Below, piece after piece: positions 48,510 through 58,887 of a stretch of DNA of 64,000 nt (position 1 is the first letter of the stretch; each line of letters starts with the position of its first letter). The position numbers and the translations under genes are program-made. Origin of the DNA: Spirosoma fluviale (GTDB lineage Bacteria > Bacteroidota > Bacteroidia > Cytophagales > Cyclobacteriaceae); the NCBI GenBank assembly GCA_945901615.1, contig CAMDLI010000003.1:1-64000 (forward strand), given 5' to 3'. Below the pieces are notes generated by a model that searched no databases, was not told the origin of the DNA, and was given only the letters and a program-made list of their open reading frames with translations.

Positions 48510-49442
48510 ATGACTATTCAACAGTTGGAATACCTGATAGCAGTCGACAAGCACCGGCACTTTGGGCAGGCAGCCTCCGCTTGCTTTGTCACCCAACCCA
48601 CGCTCAGTGCCCAATTGAGTAAGTTGGAAAAGGAGCTCGGGGTCATTCTTTTTGACCGAAGCAAAATGCCCGTCATTCCTACGGAGTCGGGGGTACAGGT
48701 GATTGCCCAAGCCAAGAAAGTGGTGACAGATAGCAGGGGGATTTTTGAGTTGGTTGCCCAGATGAAGGGAGACATTTCTGGGACGATTAAGCTGGGGATT
48801 CTTCCTACCCTTGCGCCCTACCTGCTGCACTTATTTATCCGCAAGTTTCTGGAGCGCTATCCCGGGGTCAAGTTGGTGGTACAGGAGATGGTGACCGAGG
48901 AAATTCTTAAAAAATTAAAAAACGATGAGTTGGACGTGGGGATTGTAGTGACCCCCTTGGAGCTTCCGGGGATTCTGGAGAAGCCCATGTTTTACGAAAA
49001 ATTCTACGCTTATTTTTCCTCAGATCACGAGCTACTTGCACAGCAGGAGATTGGTCCAGATCAGATCAAGAAGGAGGAGCTCTGGGTATTGCAGCAGGGG
49101 CATTGTTTCCGAGACCAGGTGCTCAACTTCTGCGATCAAAGCCTGTCGGGCCATCAAAACTTCCATTACGAGAGTGGTTCCTTAGAAGGCCTTCGCAACA
49201 TGGTCAACCGATACAAAGGGCTGACGCTTTTGCCTGAACTTGCTACTTGGGAACTATCCAAAGAGGAAAAATCCCGACTTCGACCCTTTGTCGGTGCATC
49301 GCCTACCCGGGAGGTGAGCCTCATCTTGAACCGGAGTTTTCTAAAGCAAAAGTTGGTGGAGCTGCTATTCAAAGCGATCACCGAGGCCATTCCTTACGAG
49401 ATGACTTCCAAAGCCAAAGGGAAGGTGGTTCGCTTCACTTGA
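48510..49442 (+). CDS. LysR-family regulator, OxyR-like
   Basis: MTIQQLEYLIAVDKHRHFGQAASACFVTQPTLSAQLSKLEKELGVILFDRS; GHCFRDQVLNFC Cys pair region. Confidence 0.88.
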   Translation: MTIQQLEYLIAVDKHRHFGQAASACFVTQPTLSAQLSKLEKELGVILFDRSKMPVIPTESGVQVIAQAKKVVTDSRGIFELVAQMKGDISGTIKLGILPTLAPYLLHLFIRKFLERYPGVKLVVQEMVTEEILKKLKNDELDVGIVVTPLELPGILEKPMFYEKFYAYFSSDHELLAQQEIGPDQIKKEELWVLQQGHCFRDQVLNFCDQSLSGHQNFHYESGSLEGLRNMVNRYKGLTLLPELATWELSKEEKSRLRPFVGASPTREVSLILNRSFLKQKLVELLFKAITEAIPYEMTSKAKGKVVRFT

Positions 49443-49926
49443 TGCGTTTCAAGAAGTAGCGCGCTGCTTGGGGGCCTGTTATTTTTTGGCCATCGGCATC
49501 CAAGTGGAGGAGCCCGTTTTCTTGGAGAAGGTAGCGTCCTGGCATATCGCCGATCATGCCTAGCAGCTGGACTTGGGTGCTGTCTTTCTGCCCCCAGGAG
49601 ATCTTCCCAGTAAACTGCTCCTCGCGTGCATCATTCAGCCCGAGGTAGTTGGTTTTTAGTTCAAAGGTACCTACTTCGCCTAGGGTCAGCCAGATTTCTA
49701 TGCCTTCGCAGTGCCCGCAAGGCAGGACGCCTTCGTAGGCACCTACCCAGGAAAAACGGGTATTGGCTGAGGCAGGGGGTGTTTTTTGCGCAAGGGAACT
49801 TTCTCCGATCGGAGGGGATTCATGGGAAGATTTTGGATTGCAACAGGAAAGCAGGCAGCTGGCGAATCCAATAGAAAATCCGATTCGCCAGCTGCTTAGT
49901 CTTTCAATGCGCATTCTTTTGGCCAT
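49435..49926 (-). CDS. NlpE-like lipoprotein
   Basis: Lipobox LLSCC; WVGAYEGVLPCGHCEGIEIWLTL NlpE N-terminal motif. Confidence 0.8.
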   Translation of the reverse strand: MAKRMRIERLSSWRIGFSIGFASCLLSCCNPKSSHESPPIGESSLAQKTPPASANTRFSWVGAYEGVLPCGHCEGIEIWLTLGEVGTFELKTNYLGLNDAREEQFTGKISWGQKDSTQVQLLGMIGDMPGRYLLQENGLLHLDADGQKITGPQAARYFLKRIK

Positions 49927-49937
49927 GGATTACTCAC

Positions 49938-50390
49938 TTAGACCCCAAACTGGGTGAGGTGATGGTCGAGGTGCTTGTAGAGCAGGTTATTCCATTCCTT
50001 GGCAGACATCTGGCCAAAGGAAGGGGATGCCTTTCCTTCGAATCCGGCTTCCCCAGCAGCAAGGGTTTGCTCGAGAAAGGCAATGAGTCGTCCCTTTTCT
50101 TCTGCAAAGTTCTTTTTGTTTTTAATTCGGAAAGCAGGAGTTGTTGGCAGGTTTTTTTTGAAAGGGACTTCATTCACCACCCCTGGCTTGACGAAGGCCT
50201 TCAATAGAAAACGCATCAGGGGATTTGCCTTGGGGTGCTTGTCAGTAAAGGCCATTTCGTAGGCTACACAGCAGTGGGCCAGCATTTGGTCAACAGACAT
50301 TTTGCCCCAGAGTGCAGGGCTTTGCGGAGAAAGGTTTTCGATTCGATGGATCAATTCAGCGGTAACCGCTGGTTCAAATACATTTTTCAT
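49938..50390 (-). CDS. DUF1569 (DinB-like) protein
   Basis: LWGKMSVDQMLAHCCVAYEMAF…SAKEWNNLLYKHLDHHLTQFGV; start MKNVFEPAV. Confidence 0.85.
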   Translation of the reverse strand: MKNVFEPAVTAELIHRIENLSPQSPALWGKMSVDQMLAHCCVAYEMAFTDKHPKANPLMRFLLKAFVKPGVVNEVPFKKNLPTTPAFRIKNKKNFAEEKGRLIAFLEQTLAAGEAGFEGKASPSFGQMSAKEWNNLLYKHLDHHLTQFGV

Positions 50391-50401
50391 GGTTGTTCTT
50401 T

Positions 50402-52279
50402 TTAATCTAAAATTACTCGTTCTGACTTGGGGTATTTCACCTCGTAGCGCAGGGAAAGTTTTTGTTGCCCTCCTGGAGCAAGGGAGATCTCCCAAGTTAC
50501 AATTCCTGTTACGGGGTCTACAACTCCACCGCTGAGTTCACCTGTAGTGACCTCGATACTCGAATTGACGGAAACGGGGATTTGATCCTTGACTTGCAGG
50601 GTTACGGCCTGGGATTTGTTGTTTTTTAGTGTGATTTCATAGCCACGGCTTTCGGTGATGTTGGCCCCGATGGTCCGTTTTTTGGAAAATTGGTCTACTT
50701 TCTCGCGCTGCATCACGATGGATCGGTCCCGACCCATGGAGATCTGAAGGGTATCTTGAAGCGCTGCTGGGTTGAGGATGGATCTTCCCACGAAGCCATC
50801 TTCGAAATAGAGGTTGCTCTCTCCTTCAAGGAGACTATATTGGCTCCAGTCAGCCATTTCGGCCAATAGAAAAGCGTCTTTATCTAGTTTGGGGATGGCG
50901 ATGTAGAGGTAGGTTGCCGGTATCTCATAGGTTTTCAAATCCACAAGAGTTCGCTCCCCATTGGTTTTGATGGAGTAGGGCTCGGCTACTTGAATTTCCA
51001 CGGTCGTTTGATTTTCTACAAAGGAGGTCATCAGGGGAGCAGCATCCATGGAGCTAGTTCCTCTGAGGGTAAGGTTTGTCCCTGCCAATGCCTTTTTCTC
51101 TCTTTCTCTGTAGCTTCCGGTAACCATCACCTCTGACAGCACCTGATTTTCTTGCATAAGGGTCACATTCATATTGGATCTGCCTTGAATTGGCAGTTCT
51201 TCCGTACGCATGCCTATGAAAGAGAAAACCAAGGTTTTTGCGGTGTTGGGCAAGGTAAGTGAATACCTGCCTTCCATATCCGTGGATGTTCCGATTGTGG
51301 TCCCTTTTACCAAGACTGTAGTACCCGGTAGGGTTTGTCCCTGCTCATCCAGGACCAATCCGCTAATTGCGCCGGGTGTTTGTGGGACTGCAAATTTATT
51401 TACTGTAGTGTATCGGGCATAGTTGAGTTCCCACTTGTCGATAATTGGAGCCTGCCCTCCTTGGTTGGGGTTGGCATTGGAAAAGCGGAGTTTGACGTTT
51501 TTCCAATCTGCTCCTGTATTTTGGAATACCTCTGCCTTGTACTGCAGTTGAAGTGGCTCGGTGATGGATTTGACGCGCACATCGTATTTAGGATACCAAC
51601 CTGCATTGGATACCAAGTAATTGATTTGAAAGGTAGCCGGACCGGCGTTGGTTGCTTTTACACGGATTCTGATCTCAGCTTTGGCTTTATCGTCGCTTTG
51701 TTGGAGTGCATACAGCTGGTTCCGAAGGGCCTCAATTTCCTGGTCATTTGCCGCTAGCTGCGTATTGATTTGCAATTCCTCGTTGGCAATTTTGGTGTGT
51801 TCGGCATCAAAAAAATCCAAGGTTGCTTTTAGCGCAGTCATGCTCGTGCCCGCCTGGCTACCGCCAATGCTTTTGTTGGCCGAAAGTACGCTCATTTTAG
51901 TGGCAAGTACCTGAAGCCGATTGCGCAAATTACTTTGGCGTTTTTCTATTTCAGCGATTTCTTTTTCCAGTGCTTCAGCTTTTTCTCCTTCCTCTTTCTC
52001 GTGGAGAAAATCTAGGCGCTTGTTGACCGCCTGAATGGTAAAGTTGCCCTGTCCCTTCACCTGAATGCTTTTTTCATCTAAAAATGGAGAGAGACCCTTG
52101 ACCAGTAGCACGGTTTCTCCTGCGGGAAGGGTGCCAGTGGCTGTTTCAAATACTTGTGCCCCAGACAAGAAGAGGGTGACCTCCTTGATCTGGTTGGTAA
52201 GGGTGACTTCCTTGAGGTCCTGAGCGAATCCTTGGAGGGCGTAGCTTCCTAGAAGGAGGAAAAAAAGTAGTCTTTTCAT
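50402..52279 (-). CDS. DUF4139/DUF4140 (mucoidy inhibitor-like) protein with inserted CarboxypepD_reg-like domain
   Basis: N-term IKEVTLFLSGAQVFETATGTLPAGETVLLVKGLSPFLDEKSIQVKGQG; central ISGLVLDEQGQTLPGTTVLVKGTTIGTSTDMEGRYSLTLP; C-term beta domain. Confidence 0.88.
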   Translation of the reverse strand: MKRLLFFLLLGSYALQGFAQDLKEVTLTNQIKEVTLFLSGAQVFETATGTLPAGETVLLVKGLSPFLDEKSIQVKGQGNFTIQAVNKRLDFLHEKEEGEKAEALEKEIAEIEKRQSNLRNRLQVLATKMSVLSANKSIGGSQAGTSMTALKATLDFFDAEHTKIANEELQINTQLAANDQEIEALRNQLYALQQSDDKAKAEIRIRVKATNAGPATFQINYLVSNAGWYPKYDVRVKSITEPLQLQYKAEVFQNTGADWKNVKLRFSNANPNQGGQAPIIDKWELNYARYTTVNKFAVPQTPGAISGLVLDEQGQTLPGTTVLVKGTTIGTSTDMEGRYSLTLPNTAKTLVFSFIGMRTEELPIQGRSNMNVTLMQENQVLSEVMVTGSYREREKKALAGTNLTLRGTSSMDAAPLMTSFVENQTTVEIQVAEPYSIKTNGERTLVDLKTYEIPATYLYIAIPKLDKDAFLLAEMADWSQYSLLEGESNLYFEDGFVGRSILNPAALQDTLQISMGRDRSIVMQREKVDQFSKKRTIGANITESRGYEITLKNNKSQAVTLQVKDQIPVSVNSSIEVTTGELSGGVVDPVTGIVTWEISLAPGGQQKLSLRYEVKYPKSERVILD

Positions 52280-52415
52280 GTGGTGTAGAGTTGGTATTAA
52301 ATCAAACAATTTAGTTAGGCAAACGCAAGGCTTGGCCGTTAATTCTTTGAAGACGTAGAAAATTCCCTTGAGGTTTGCCCATGATGATTAGTTTTGTGTT
52401 GGAAACCCGCACTGC

Positions 52416-53195
52416 ATGACTCTTTTTCAAAGCATCCTAATTGCCATAGTCGAAGGACTTACTGAATTTCTACCCATTTCTTCCACTGGCCACATGATTT
52501 TGGCCTCCACAGCCATGGGCATTCACGAGGATGAATTTGTAAAGACCTTCGAAGTATTCATTCAATTGGGCGCCATCCTGGCCATTGCCTTGATGTACAT
52601 CAAGCGGTTCTTCCGAAACTTGACTATTTATTTCAAGTTGATTACCGCATTTCTTCCCACAGCGGTAGTGGGTTTTTTGGCTTACGACTACATCAAGGCC
52701 TACCTATTTAATCCCATCGTCGTGTCGGTTTCCCTTATTTTGGGAGGGATAATCCTAATCTTTATCGATAAAAAAGTCGCTGCTCAAGGCAGCACCGTGG
52801 TGGAGGTAGAAGATATTTCCTACAAAAACGCTTTCTTCATCGGGCTCTGCCAATGTCTATCCATGGTTCCAGGCACTTCTCGCGCCGCAGCCACGATTAT
52901 TGGCGGGGTATTTAATGGCTTGGACAAACGACAGGCTACCGAATTTTCGTTCTTGCTTGCCGTGCCCACCATGCTCGCAGCGGGGGGTTATGACCTTCTC
53001 AAAACCGATCTCGCTTTTAGCAGCGAGCAGTTGATGCTTTTGGGGATTGGCTTTGTAGTGGCCTTTGCCTCTGCTTGGGGGGCAGTTAAATTGTTTTTGA
53101 CCTACGTCTCTACCCATGGCTTCAAGGCCTTTGGCTGGTACCGAATTGCACTTGGGGTATTGTTCTTGATCTTTATGTGGGGAGCTGATTTGTAA
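52416..53195 (+). CDS. uppP: undecaprenyl-diphosphatase
   Basis: ESIIVEGLTEFLPISSTGHMIL-type motif (IAIVEGLTEFLPISSTGHMI); SMVPGTSRAAATIIGG. Confidence 0.96.
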   Translation: MTLFQSILIAIVEGLTEFLPISSTGHMILASTAMGIHEDEFVKTFEVFIQLGAILAIALMYIKRFFRNLTIYFKLITAFLPTAVVGFLAYDYIKAYLFNPIVVSVSLILGGIILIFIDKKVAAQGSTVVEVEDISYKNAFFIGLCQCLSMVPGTSRAAATIIGGVFNGLDKRQATEFSFLLAVPTMLAAGGYDLLKTDLAFSSEQLMLLGIGFVVAFASAWGAVKLFLTYVSTHGFKAFGWYRIALGVLFLIFMWGADL

Positions 53196-53271
53196 GAATC
53201 ATTTTTACGATTTCCAAAGATTTGACTCCTTTTGAAAAAATAGGGATTCACCGCATTTTATGACCTCAAAA

Positions 53272-53301
53272 AAAAAGGCCCAACATTAAGTTGGGCCTTT
53301 G
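53272..53301 (-). terminator. Rho-independent terminator (minus strand)
   Basis: AAAGGCCCAACATTAAGTTGGGCCTTT stem with A-tract on + strand. Confidence 0.8.
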
Positions 53302-53321
53302 AAGATTTGTGCTGGGTAAGG

Positions 53322-54548
53322 TTATTTCCCTCTCGCTCCCAGAGATACCATTGCACATCGGAATCCAATGTGGTTGGTGGAGGAATCTTGATGCATGAAT
53401 CGGCGTGCTCCTGGGGCTAGCCAGTAGGTGACATCTTTCCATGAACCACCTTTGTAGACACGGATGGAGTCATTGAATAAGGAAGTTCCATAGGCTTCTT
53501 TTTCGTCATAGACGCCATCTTTACGAAGTGGATTGAGGTCATCCGCATCCTGGAAGGAAAGTGGACGGTATACATCATACACCCATTCGTTCATATTTCC
53601 TGCCATGTTGTATAAGCCAAAATCATTAGGAGCCATGTCATACACATTGGAAGGGATGATTTCACCATCGTTGGTTTGGTCACCTGCGATACCAGCATAG
53701 TCACCTCTACCACGCTTGAAGTTGGCTAAGAAATCACCTTGCTTGGCGCCTTTTTTACCTCTACTATCGTAAGGATTTCTTACTCCTCTACCATCCCAAG
53801 GATAAATACGTCCATACTCTTGGTTTTCGTCTAGGTATTGAGTTCCAATCATGGCCTTGGCAGCATATTCCCATTCCGCCTCGTTTGGAAGTCTAAATTC
53901 AGCAATCACCACACCAAGCTCGATCAATTGGGATCGGGTAAGTGTCGTGTCCATTTTTCGTTCCTCAATAACTACCTTTTGTGCGTAGGCTGTTCTCCAC
54001 TTTGCATAAGCATCTGCTTGGCTCCAAGATACGCCGGCTACTGGGTAAAAATTGAAGCCTGGGAACCTGAAGTAGTAGGACTCATAAACGTCATTAAAGG
54101 ACATGGCGCCGCGCCATACTTTTTCGGAAGGCTCTAGCTTGTCCATGGAATCTTTGCTGACTTGCTTTTTCATGTCAAATAAAAATTCCTTGTAATCGTT
54201 GTTGGTCATCTCGGTTTCATCCATCCAAAAGGTAGAAATGGAGACAGTTCTTTCGAGGTTGTCACGAAAAGCCATTACATCTTCTTCCTGTGAGCCAAGG
54301 ATGGCTCTTCCGCCTTGAATCAATTTTAAGTTGGGGCCAGGAAGCTGTTCTGCATCCCTAGACACAAAAAATTGGGTAGAGTCTTCCACGTCAAAGGAGA
54401 AGTCTGCACCAGTGGTTGGGCTTTTTTTGCCAGGATCGCCTGCAGTTCTTCTGCCGTACGAATTGTTTTTCTGGCAAGAGGATAAAATGGCACTTGATAT
54501 AAGTAGTAGGGCGATGGCCCAGCTCCTACAGTTGTTTGGTAGACGCAT
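53322..54548 (-). CDS. gldJ: SUMF1/FGE-fold gliding motility lipoprotein, GldJ-like
   Basis: LISSAILSSCQ lipobox; FWMDETEMTNNDYKEFL, NMAGNMNEWVYDVYRP, VYKGGSWKDVTYWLAPGARRFM, IGFRCAM. Confidence 0.78.
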   Translation of the reverse strand: MRLPNNCRSWAIALLLISSAILSSCQKNNSYGRRTAGDPGKKSPTTGADFSFDVEDSTQFFVSRDAEQLPGPNLKLIQGGRAILGSQEEDVMAFRDNLERTVSISTFWMDETEMTNNDYKEFLFDMKKQVSKDSMDKLEPSEKVWRGAMSFNDVYESYYFRFPGFNFYPVAGVSWSQADAYAKWRTAYAQKVVIEERKMDTTLTRSQLIELGVVIAEFRLPNEAEWEYAAKAMIGTQYLDENQEYGRIYPWDGRGVRNPYDSRGKKGAKQGDFLANFKRGRGDYAGIAGDQTNDGEIIPSNVYDMAPNDFGLYNMAGNMNEWVYDVYRPLSFQDADDLNPLRKDGVYDEKEAYGTSLFNDSIRVYKGGSWKDVTYWLAPGARRFMHQDSSTNHIGFRCAMVSLGARGK

Positions 54549-54799
54549 AGGTGGTAAGTGTTTGGTCTATTTCTGTTGCTAATATACAAGGACTTAGGTA
54601 ATAGCACCAAAGCCGTTTTAAATTTGTTGTTTAATTGATTCTTGTTTACACGGAAAAACTCACTTCATCTCGTAGTAAATTCATGCTAACAGTACTATTT
54701 TTTTCAAGTGATTTCTTCACTATGATTTACTTAAATCATCTTCCACAGGCTAATTAGACTGTGTATTGCCTCTCCCATTTGATTATACAAGGTATAAGC

Positions 54800-57700
54800 T
54801 TAGGAAATTTTCATTTCTCTGAGCAAATGCTGTGCCTTTTGTATACTTAGCACCTGATCTACGCTGAGAATCAAACGATTTTTATGCTCTTTTATTTTAC
54901 AAGACTTGGGATGTTGTTGTACAAATTTCATCATGTTCCCAAAAACGGATGAATTATAAAAAGACTCTTTGCTCGAGGGAAGGAGGTAGCATTTCATTTG
55001 AGAAGCCTTGAGCACCAACTTTTCTATTCCCAACTCTTCGGCCTGCCAACGCAAGCGGACAGTTTCCATGAGATCTTGAACAGCCTGAGGAGCTGGACCA
55101 AATCGATCCTGTAGCATCTGACCAAATTGATCTAGTTCATCTTCTTTTTCAAGACCGTCCAACTTCGAATACAGTCCCAGACGCTCGCTGATGTTGCTCA
55201 CATAGGACTCTGGAATTAAGAGTTCCAAATCCGTTTCAATCGTGCAATCTTGAACCAGCACGCTGACTTTTTCTTTTAGATCCTCCTCAAATAAGGCAGC
55301 AAACTCGTTTTCCTTTAATTCCTGCACGGCCTCGTCCAAGATCTTGTGGTACATCTCAAATCCCAGGTCGGTGATAAACCCGCTTTGCTCTGCACCCAAA
55401 AGGTTGCCTGCTCCTCTAATGTCCAAATCTTTCATGGCCACCTTGAAACCATCGCCCAGGTCAGAAAATTCCTCCAGGGTTTGAAGTCGCTTCCGTGCTT
55501 CGGCAGTAAGCCCCGATAGTGGACTGGTGAGCAGGTAGCAAAAGGCTTTTTTATTGCTTCGCCCCACGCGACCACGCATTTGGTGGAGGTCGGAGAGCCC
55601 AAACATGTGTGCTCGGTTGATCAAAATCGTGTTTGCATTCGGAATATCTAGACCCGACTCGATGATGTTGGTGGACACCAAGACATCGTATTGGTGGTTG
55701 ATGAAGTCCACCATGATTTTTTCCAACTTATCTCCATCCATCTGACCATGGGCACCGATGACGCGTGCATCTGGCACCAATTTCAAAATTAGGTTGGCAA
55801 TGCTGTCAATCTCTCCCACCCGATTGTGTACAAAAAACACCTGCCCTCCTCGTCGTAATTCGTAGGAGACCGCATCACGGATGACTTCCTCCTCAAAGGT
55901 TTGCACCTCTGTAGTTACCGGCTGCCTATTGGGTGGAGGAGTGGCGATTATTGAGAGGTCACGCGCGCCCATCAAGGAAAAATGGAGGGTACGCGGAATT
56001 GGGGTGGCAGTAAGTGTCAGCACATCTACATTGACCCGTAGGTTTTTGAGTTGGTCTTTTACTTTGACCCCAAACTTCTGTTCCTCATCGATGATGAGTA
56101 GTCCAAGGTCCTTAAACTCGATGTCCTTGCTCACAATTTTGTGCGTGCCGATCAGGATATCAATCTCCCCAGAGGTCACCTGCTCTTTGATGGCCTTGAT
56201 GTCTTTGGCAGACCGGAATCGGTTGAGGTAGTCCACCTTGACGGGAAAATTTTCAAGACGTTCGGATAAGGTTTGGTAATGCTGCATGGCCAAGATCGTG
56301 GTGGGTACCAAGATGGCTACCTGCTTCCTGTCGTTGACTGCCTTGAAGGCGGCACGGATGGCTACCTCTGTTTTGCCAAAACCTACATCCCCGCACACGA
56401 GACGATCCATGGGGTAGGATTTTTCCATGTCTGCTTTTACGTCTGCCGTTGAAACAGCTTGGTCTGGCGTGTCTTCGTACAAGAAGGAGGATTCCAGCTC
56501 CACCTGCAATACTGAATCTCTAGAAAAGGCAAAGCCTGGGGCAGACCTGCGCTTGGCATAGAGTGCTATCAGGTCTTTGGCAATGTCCTTGACCTGTTTT
56601 TTGACCCGTGCTTTTTTATTATCCCAGTCGGGCGAGCCCAACTTGGACATGGAGGGTGCTTGTCCTTCCTGGCCTGAATATTTCGAAATCTTGTGTAGCG
56701 AGTGGATGTTGACATACAGCAGGTCATCGTCTCTGAAAATCAATCGAACCGCTTCCTGCATGTTGCCGCTGACGTCTACTTTTTCTAGTCCTGCGAATCG
56801 CCCCACTCCATAGTCCACGTGGACCACGTAGTCACCGGGATGTAAGGCCTTAATTTCTTTGAGGGTGAGGGCCTTTGAGGCGGTGGATTTGCTCTTGGAT
56901 TTGTAGCGGTGAAAACGCTCAAATAACTGGTGGTCGGTGTAGCAAACGAGTTTGGCCTGCTTGTCGACAAAGCCCTCGCGGAGACTGAGCAACAGGTTTT
57001 GCACCTGTAGGGTAGGGTCCAATTCCTGAAAAATTCCCTGAAGCCGGTCGATTTGCTTCTCGTTCTCTGCCCCGATTAGATTGAGAAAGCCTGTCTTTTC
57101 ATTGTCTCCCAAGTTGGCAACGAGCAGGTCAAAATTCTTATTGAAGGAGGGCTGTGGCTGGCTCTCCCAACTGACTTTGGTGGCTTTTTTCAAGTAAAAT
57201 TGCCTGCCAAATTCTACTATAGAAAACTTTTTTGCTGCCTCGACAAAATCTGCTCCCTGCTCAAACAACAGTTCGGGTTGGAGCACAAGGGCCTCCTTCT
57301 TAGTTGAACCAGCCATCTGACCAAAAGCTTGTGCAGCTTTTTGGAAGCACTCGTCCATCACATCCAGTGTAAGTTGGTAATCTTTGATCCAGAGGATGGC
57401 TTTCTCTGGCAAAAAACTGAGGAAAGACTGCCGCACCTCCTGAAGCAGGCGGGTTTGAACGTTTGGAATGAGCGAAATAAAAGGGACTGACTGTAGCGAA
57501 AGTTGTGTTTCTGGATCGAAGGTGCGGATGCTTTCGATTTCCTTCCCGACTAATTCCAGTCGGTAGGGGAATTCATTGCTAAAGGAAAATACATCCAAGA
57601 TTCCACCACGGATGGCAAATTGCCCGGGTTCATAGACGAAGTCCGTTCTCTCAAAGTCATAGGTGGAGAGAATCTCAGTGACGAACTCCATGTCCACAGC

Positions 57701-58234
57701 CTCTCCAACCCGTGCTGTAAAGGTGTTTTCTACGAGAGAACGTTTGTTGATGACCTTCTCATAGAGCGCTTCGGGATAGGTGATCACGATACGAGGGCTA
57801 CCCTTGGATTCCAGTAGCTGATTGAGGAGCTCTGCGCGCTGCAGTACGTTTGCATTGTCTACCTCCTCGTATTGGTAGGGGCGCTTGTAGCTACTTGGGA
57901 AAATGCCTTGATCTAGGTTGCCCAATAAATTTTGGAGATCAGAATTTAAATAGGCGGCTTCCTCCTTGTCTTGGGCAATGACCAAATGAAAACCACCTTG
58001 CTGCGCAAAGTAGGCTGCCAATAGAACCATGTCTAAGCTACCTGAAAGACCTTTTACCTGCAGTTGGAAAGGAGCCCCGGCACTTAATTGGTGGGCTAAA
58101 GTTTGAAAAATAGGGTCTGACTGGTAAATGGAGAGAAAAGAAGGTCTATCCACAAAGGGCTGGTTTAGGAGATTGAAGGCTGTAAATCTAGGTTTTTTTG
58201 AGGGATTCCTTTGGAATACAACTGAAATTGACAT
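54800..58234 (-). CDS. mfd: transcription-repair coupling factor
   Basis: GDYVVHVDYGVGRFAGLEKV RID; CGDVGFGKTEVAIRAAFKA, DEEQKFGVKVKDQLK, RVGRSNKKAFCYLL. Confidence 0.97.
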   Translation of the reverse strand: MSISVVFQRNPSKKPRFTAFNLLNQPFVDRPSFLSIYQSDPIFQTLAHQLSAGAPFQLQVKGLSGSLDMVLLAAYFAQQGGFHLVIAQDKEEAAYLNSDLQNLLGNLDQGIFPSSYKRPYQYEEVDNANVLQRAELLNQLLESKGSPRIVITYPEALYEKVINKRSLVENTFTARVGEAVDMEFVTEILSTYDFERTDFVYEPGQFAIRGGILDVFSFSNEFPYRLELVGKEIESIRTFDPETQLSLQSVPFISLIPNVQTRLLQEVRQSFLSFLPEKAILWIKDYQLTLDVMDECFQKAAQAFGQMAGSTKKEALVLQPELLFEQGADFVEAAKKFSIVEFGRQFYLKKATKVSWESQPQPSFNKNFDLLVANLGDNEKTGFLNLIGAENEKQIDRLQGIFQELDPTLQVQNLLLSLREGFVDKQAKLVCYTDHQLFERFHRYKSKSKSTASKALTLKEIKALHPGDYVVHVDYGVGRFAGLEKVDVSGNMQEAVRLIFRDDDLLYVNIHSLHKISKYSGQEGQAPSMSKLGSPDWDNKKARVKKQVKDIAKDLIALYAKRRSAPGFAFSRDSVLQVELESSFLYEDTPDQAVSTADVKADMEKSYPMDRLVCGDVGFGKTEVAIRAAFKAVNDRKQVAILVPTTILAMQHYQTLSERLENFPVKVDYLNRFRSAKDIKAIKEQVTSGEIDILIGTHKIVSKDIEFKDLGLLIIDEEQKFGVKVKDQLKNLRVNVDVLTLTATPIPRTLHFSLMGARDLSIIATPPPNRQPVTTEVQTFEEEVIRDAVSYELRRGGQVFFVHNRVGEIDSIANLILKLVPDARVIGAHGQMDGDKLEKIMVDFINHQYDVLVSTNIIESGLDIPNANTILINRAHMFGLSDLHQMRGRVGRSNKKAFCYLLTSPLSGLTAEARKRLQTLEEFSDLGDGFKVAMKDLDIRGAGNLLGAEQSGFITDLGFEMYHKILDEAVQELKENEFAALFEEDLKEKVSVLVQDCTIETDLELLIPESYVSNISERLGLYSKLDGLEKEDELDQFGQMLQDRFGPAPQAVQDLMETVRLRWQAEELGIEKLVLKASQMKCYLLPSSKESFYNSSVFGNMMKFVQQHPKSCKIKEHKNRLILSVDQVLSIQKAQHLLREMKIS

Positions 58235-58272
58235 TTTTTGAACTAAGCCGCGCTAAAAATGTTTTTCACTCG

Positions 58273-58887
58273 ATGAGACAAACCCCTCCTACGAAAACTT
58301 GGTTCCAAAAGATAGAGAAGCAACATCCCTACGAGACCTTGCTGTACCTGGCGATGCTTGGAAGCGGCATTATTTTCTTGTTTCTGGCCCTGTCCTTCTT
58401 TTTTTCAGGGCGGGAATACCTCCAAGGATTAAATGAGCAGGTGCCATTTGCCTTTATGGTATCCACTTTTCTTCTCGTACTTTCTGGGTATACGGCGGTA
58501 AAAATGCGTCTTCATTACCAGGAAGAAAACATTGATAAACTGTATCGTTCGTTGAAATCCACCTTTATTTTGGGGCTTTTATTTATTGCCTTTCAAATTT
58601 TCGGCTGGAAAGAGCTCACGGATAGAGGCATCAATTTTACGGGGATTCCCAGCGGCTCGTTTTTGTATGTACTTTCCGGAATCCATGTGCTCCATCTCCT
58701 TGGGGCGATGACTTTTGCAGTTATCCTATTGGTTGAATTTCGAAAAGCACAACAGGATGTCGTGCGAAGGCTAGTCTGGGCAACCAACCCCTATGAAAAA
58801 TTAAGAATCCGCTTGTTTACTGTTTATTGGCAGTTTATGGATGCGGTTTGGCTTATTTTGTTTCTCCTATTTGTACTTAGCTTCTGA
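58273..58887 (+). CDS. cytochrome c oxidase subunit III-like membrane protein
   Basis: Multi-pass; FLYVLSGIHVLHLLGAMTFAVIL and YWQFMDAVWLILFLLFV match COX3; start MRQTPPT. Confidence 0.82.
   Translation: MRQTPPTKTWFQKIEKQHPYETLLYLAMLGSGIIFLFLALSFFFSGREYLQGLNEQVPFAFMVSTFLLVLSGYTAVKMRLHYQEENIDKLYRSLKSTFILGLLFIAFQIFGWKELTDRGINFTGIPSGSFLYVLSGIHVLHLLGAMTFAVILLVEFRKAQQDVVRRLVWATNPYEKLRIRLFTVYWQFMDAVWLILFLLFVLSF

Noticed and set aside
49435-49442. Overlap of LysR and NlpE-like genes as an antisense regulatory device
   Set aside because: Only an 8-bp convergent overlap at the stop codons, common in compact genomes.
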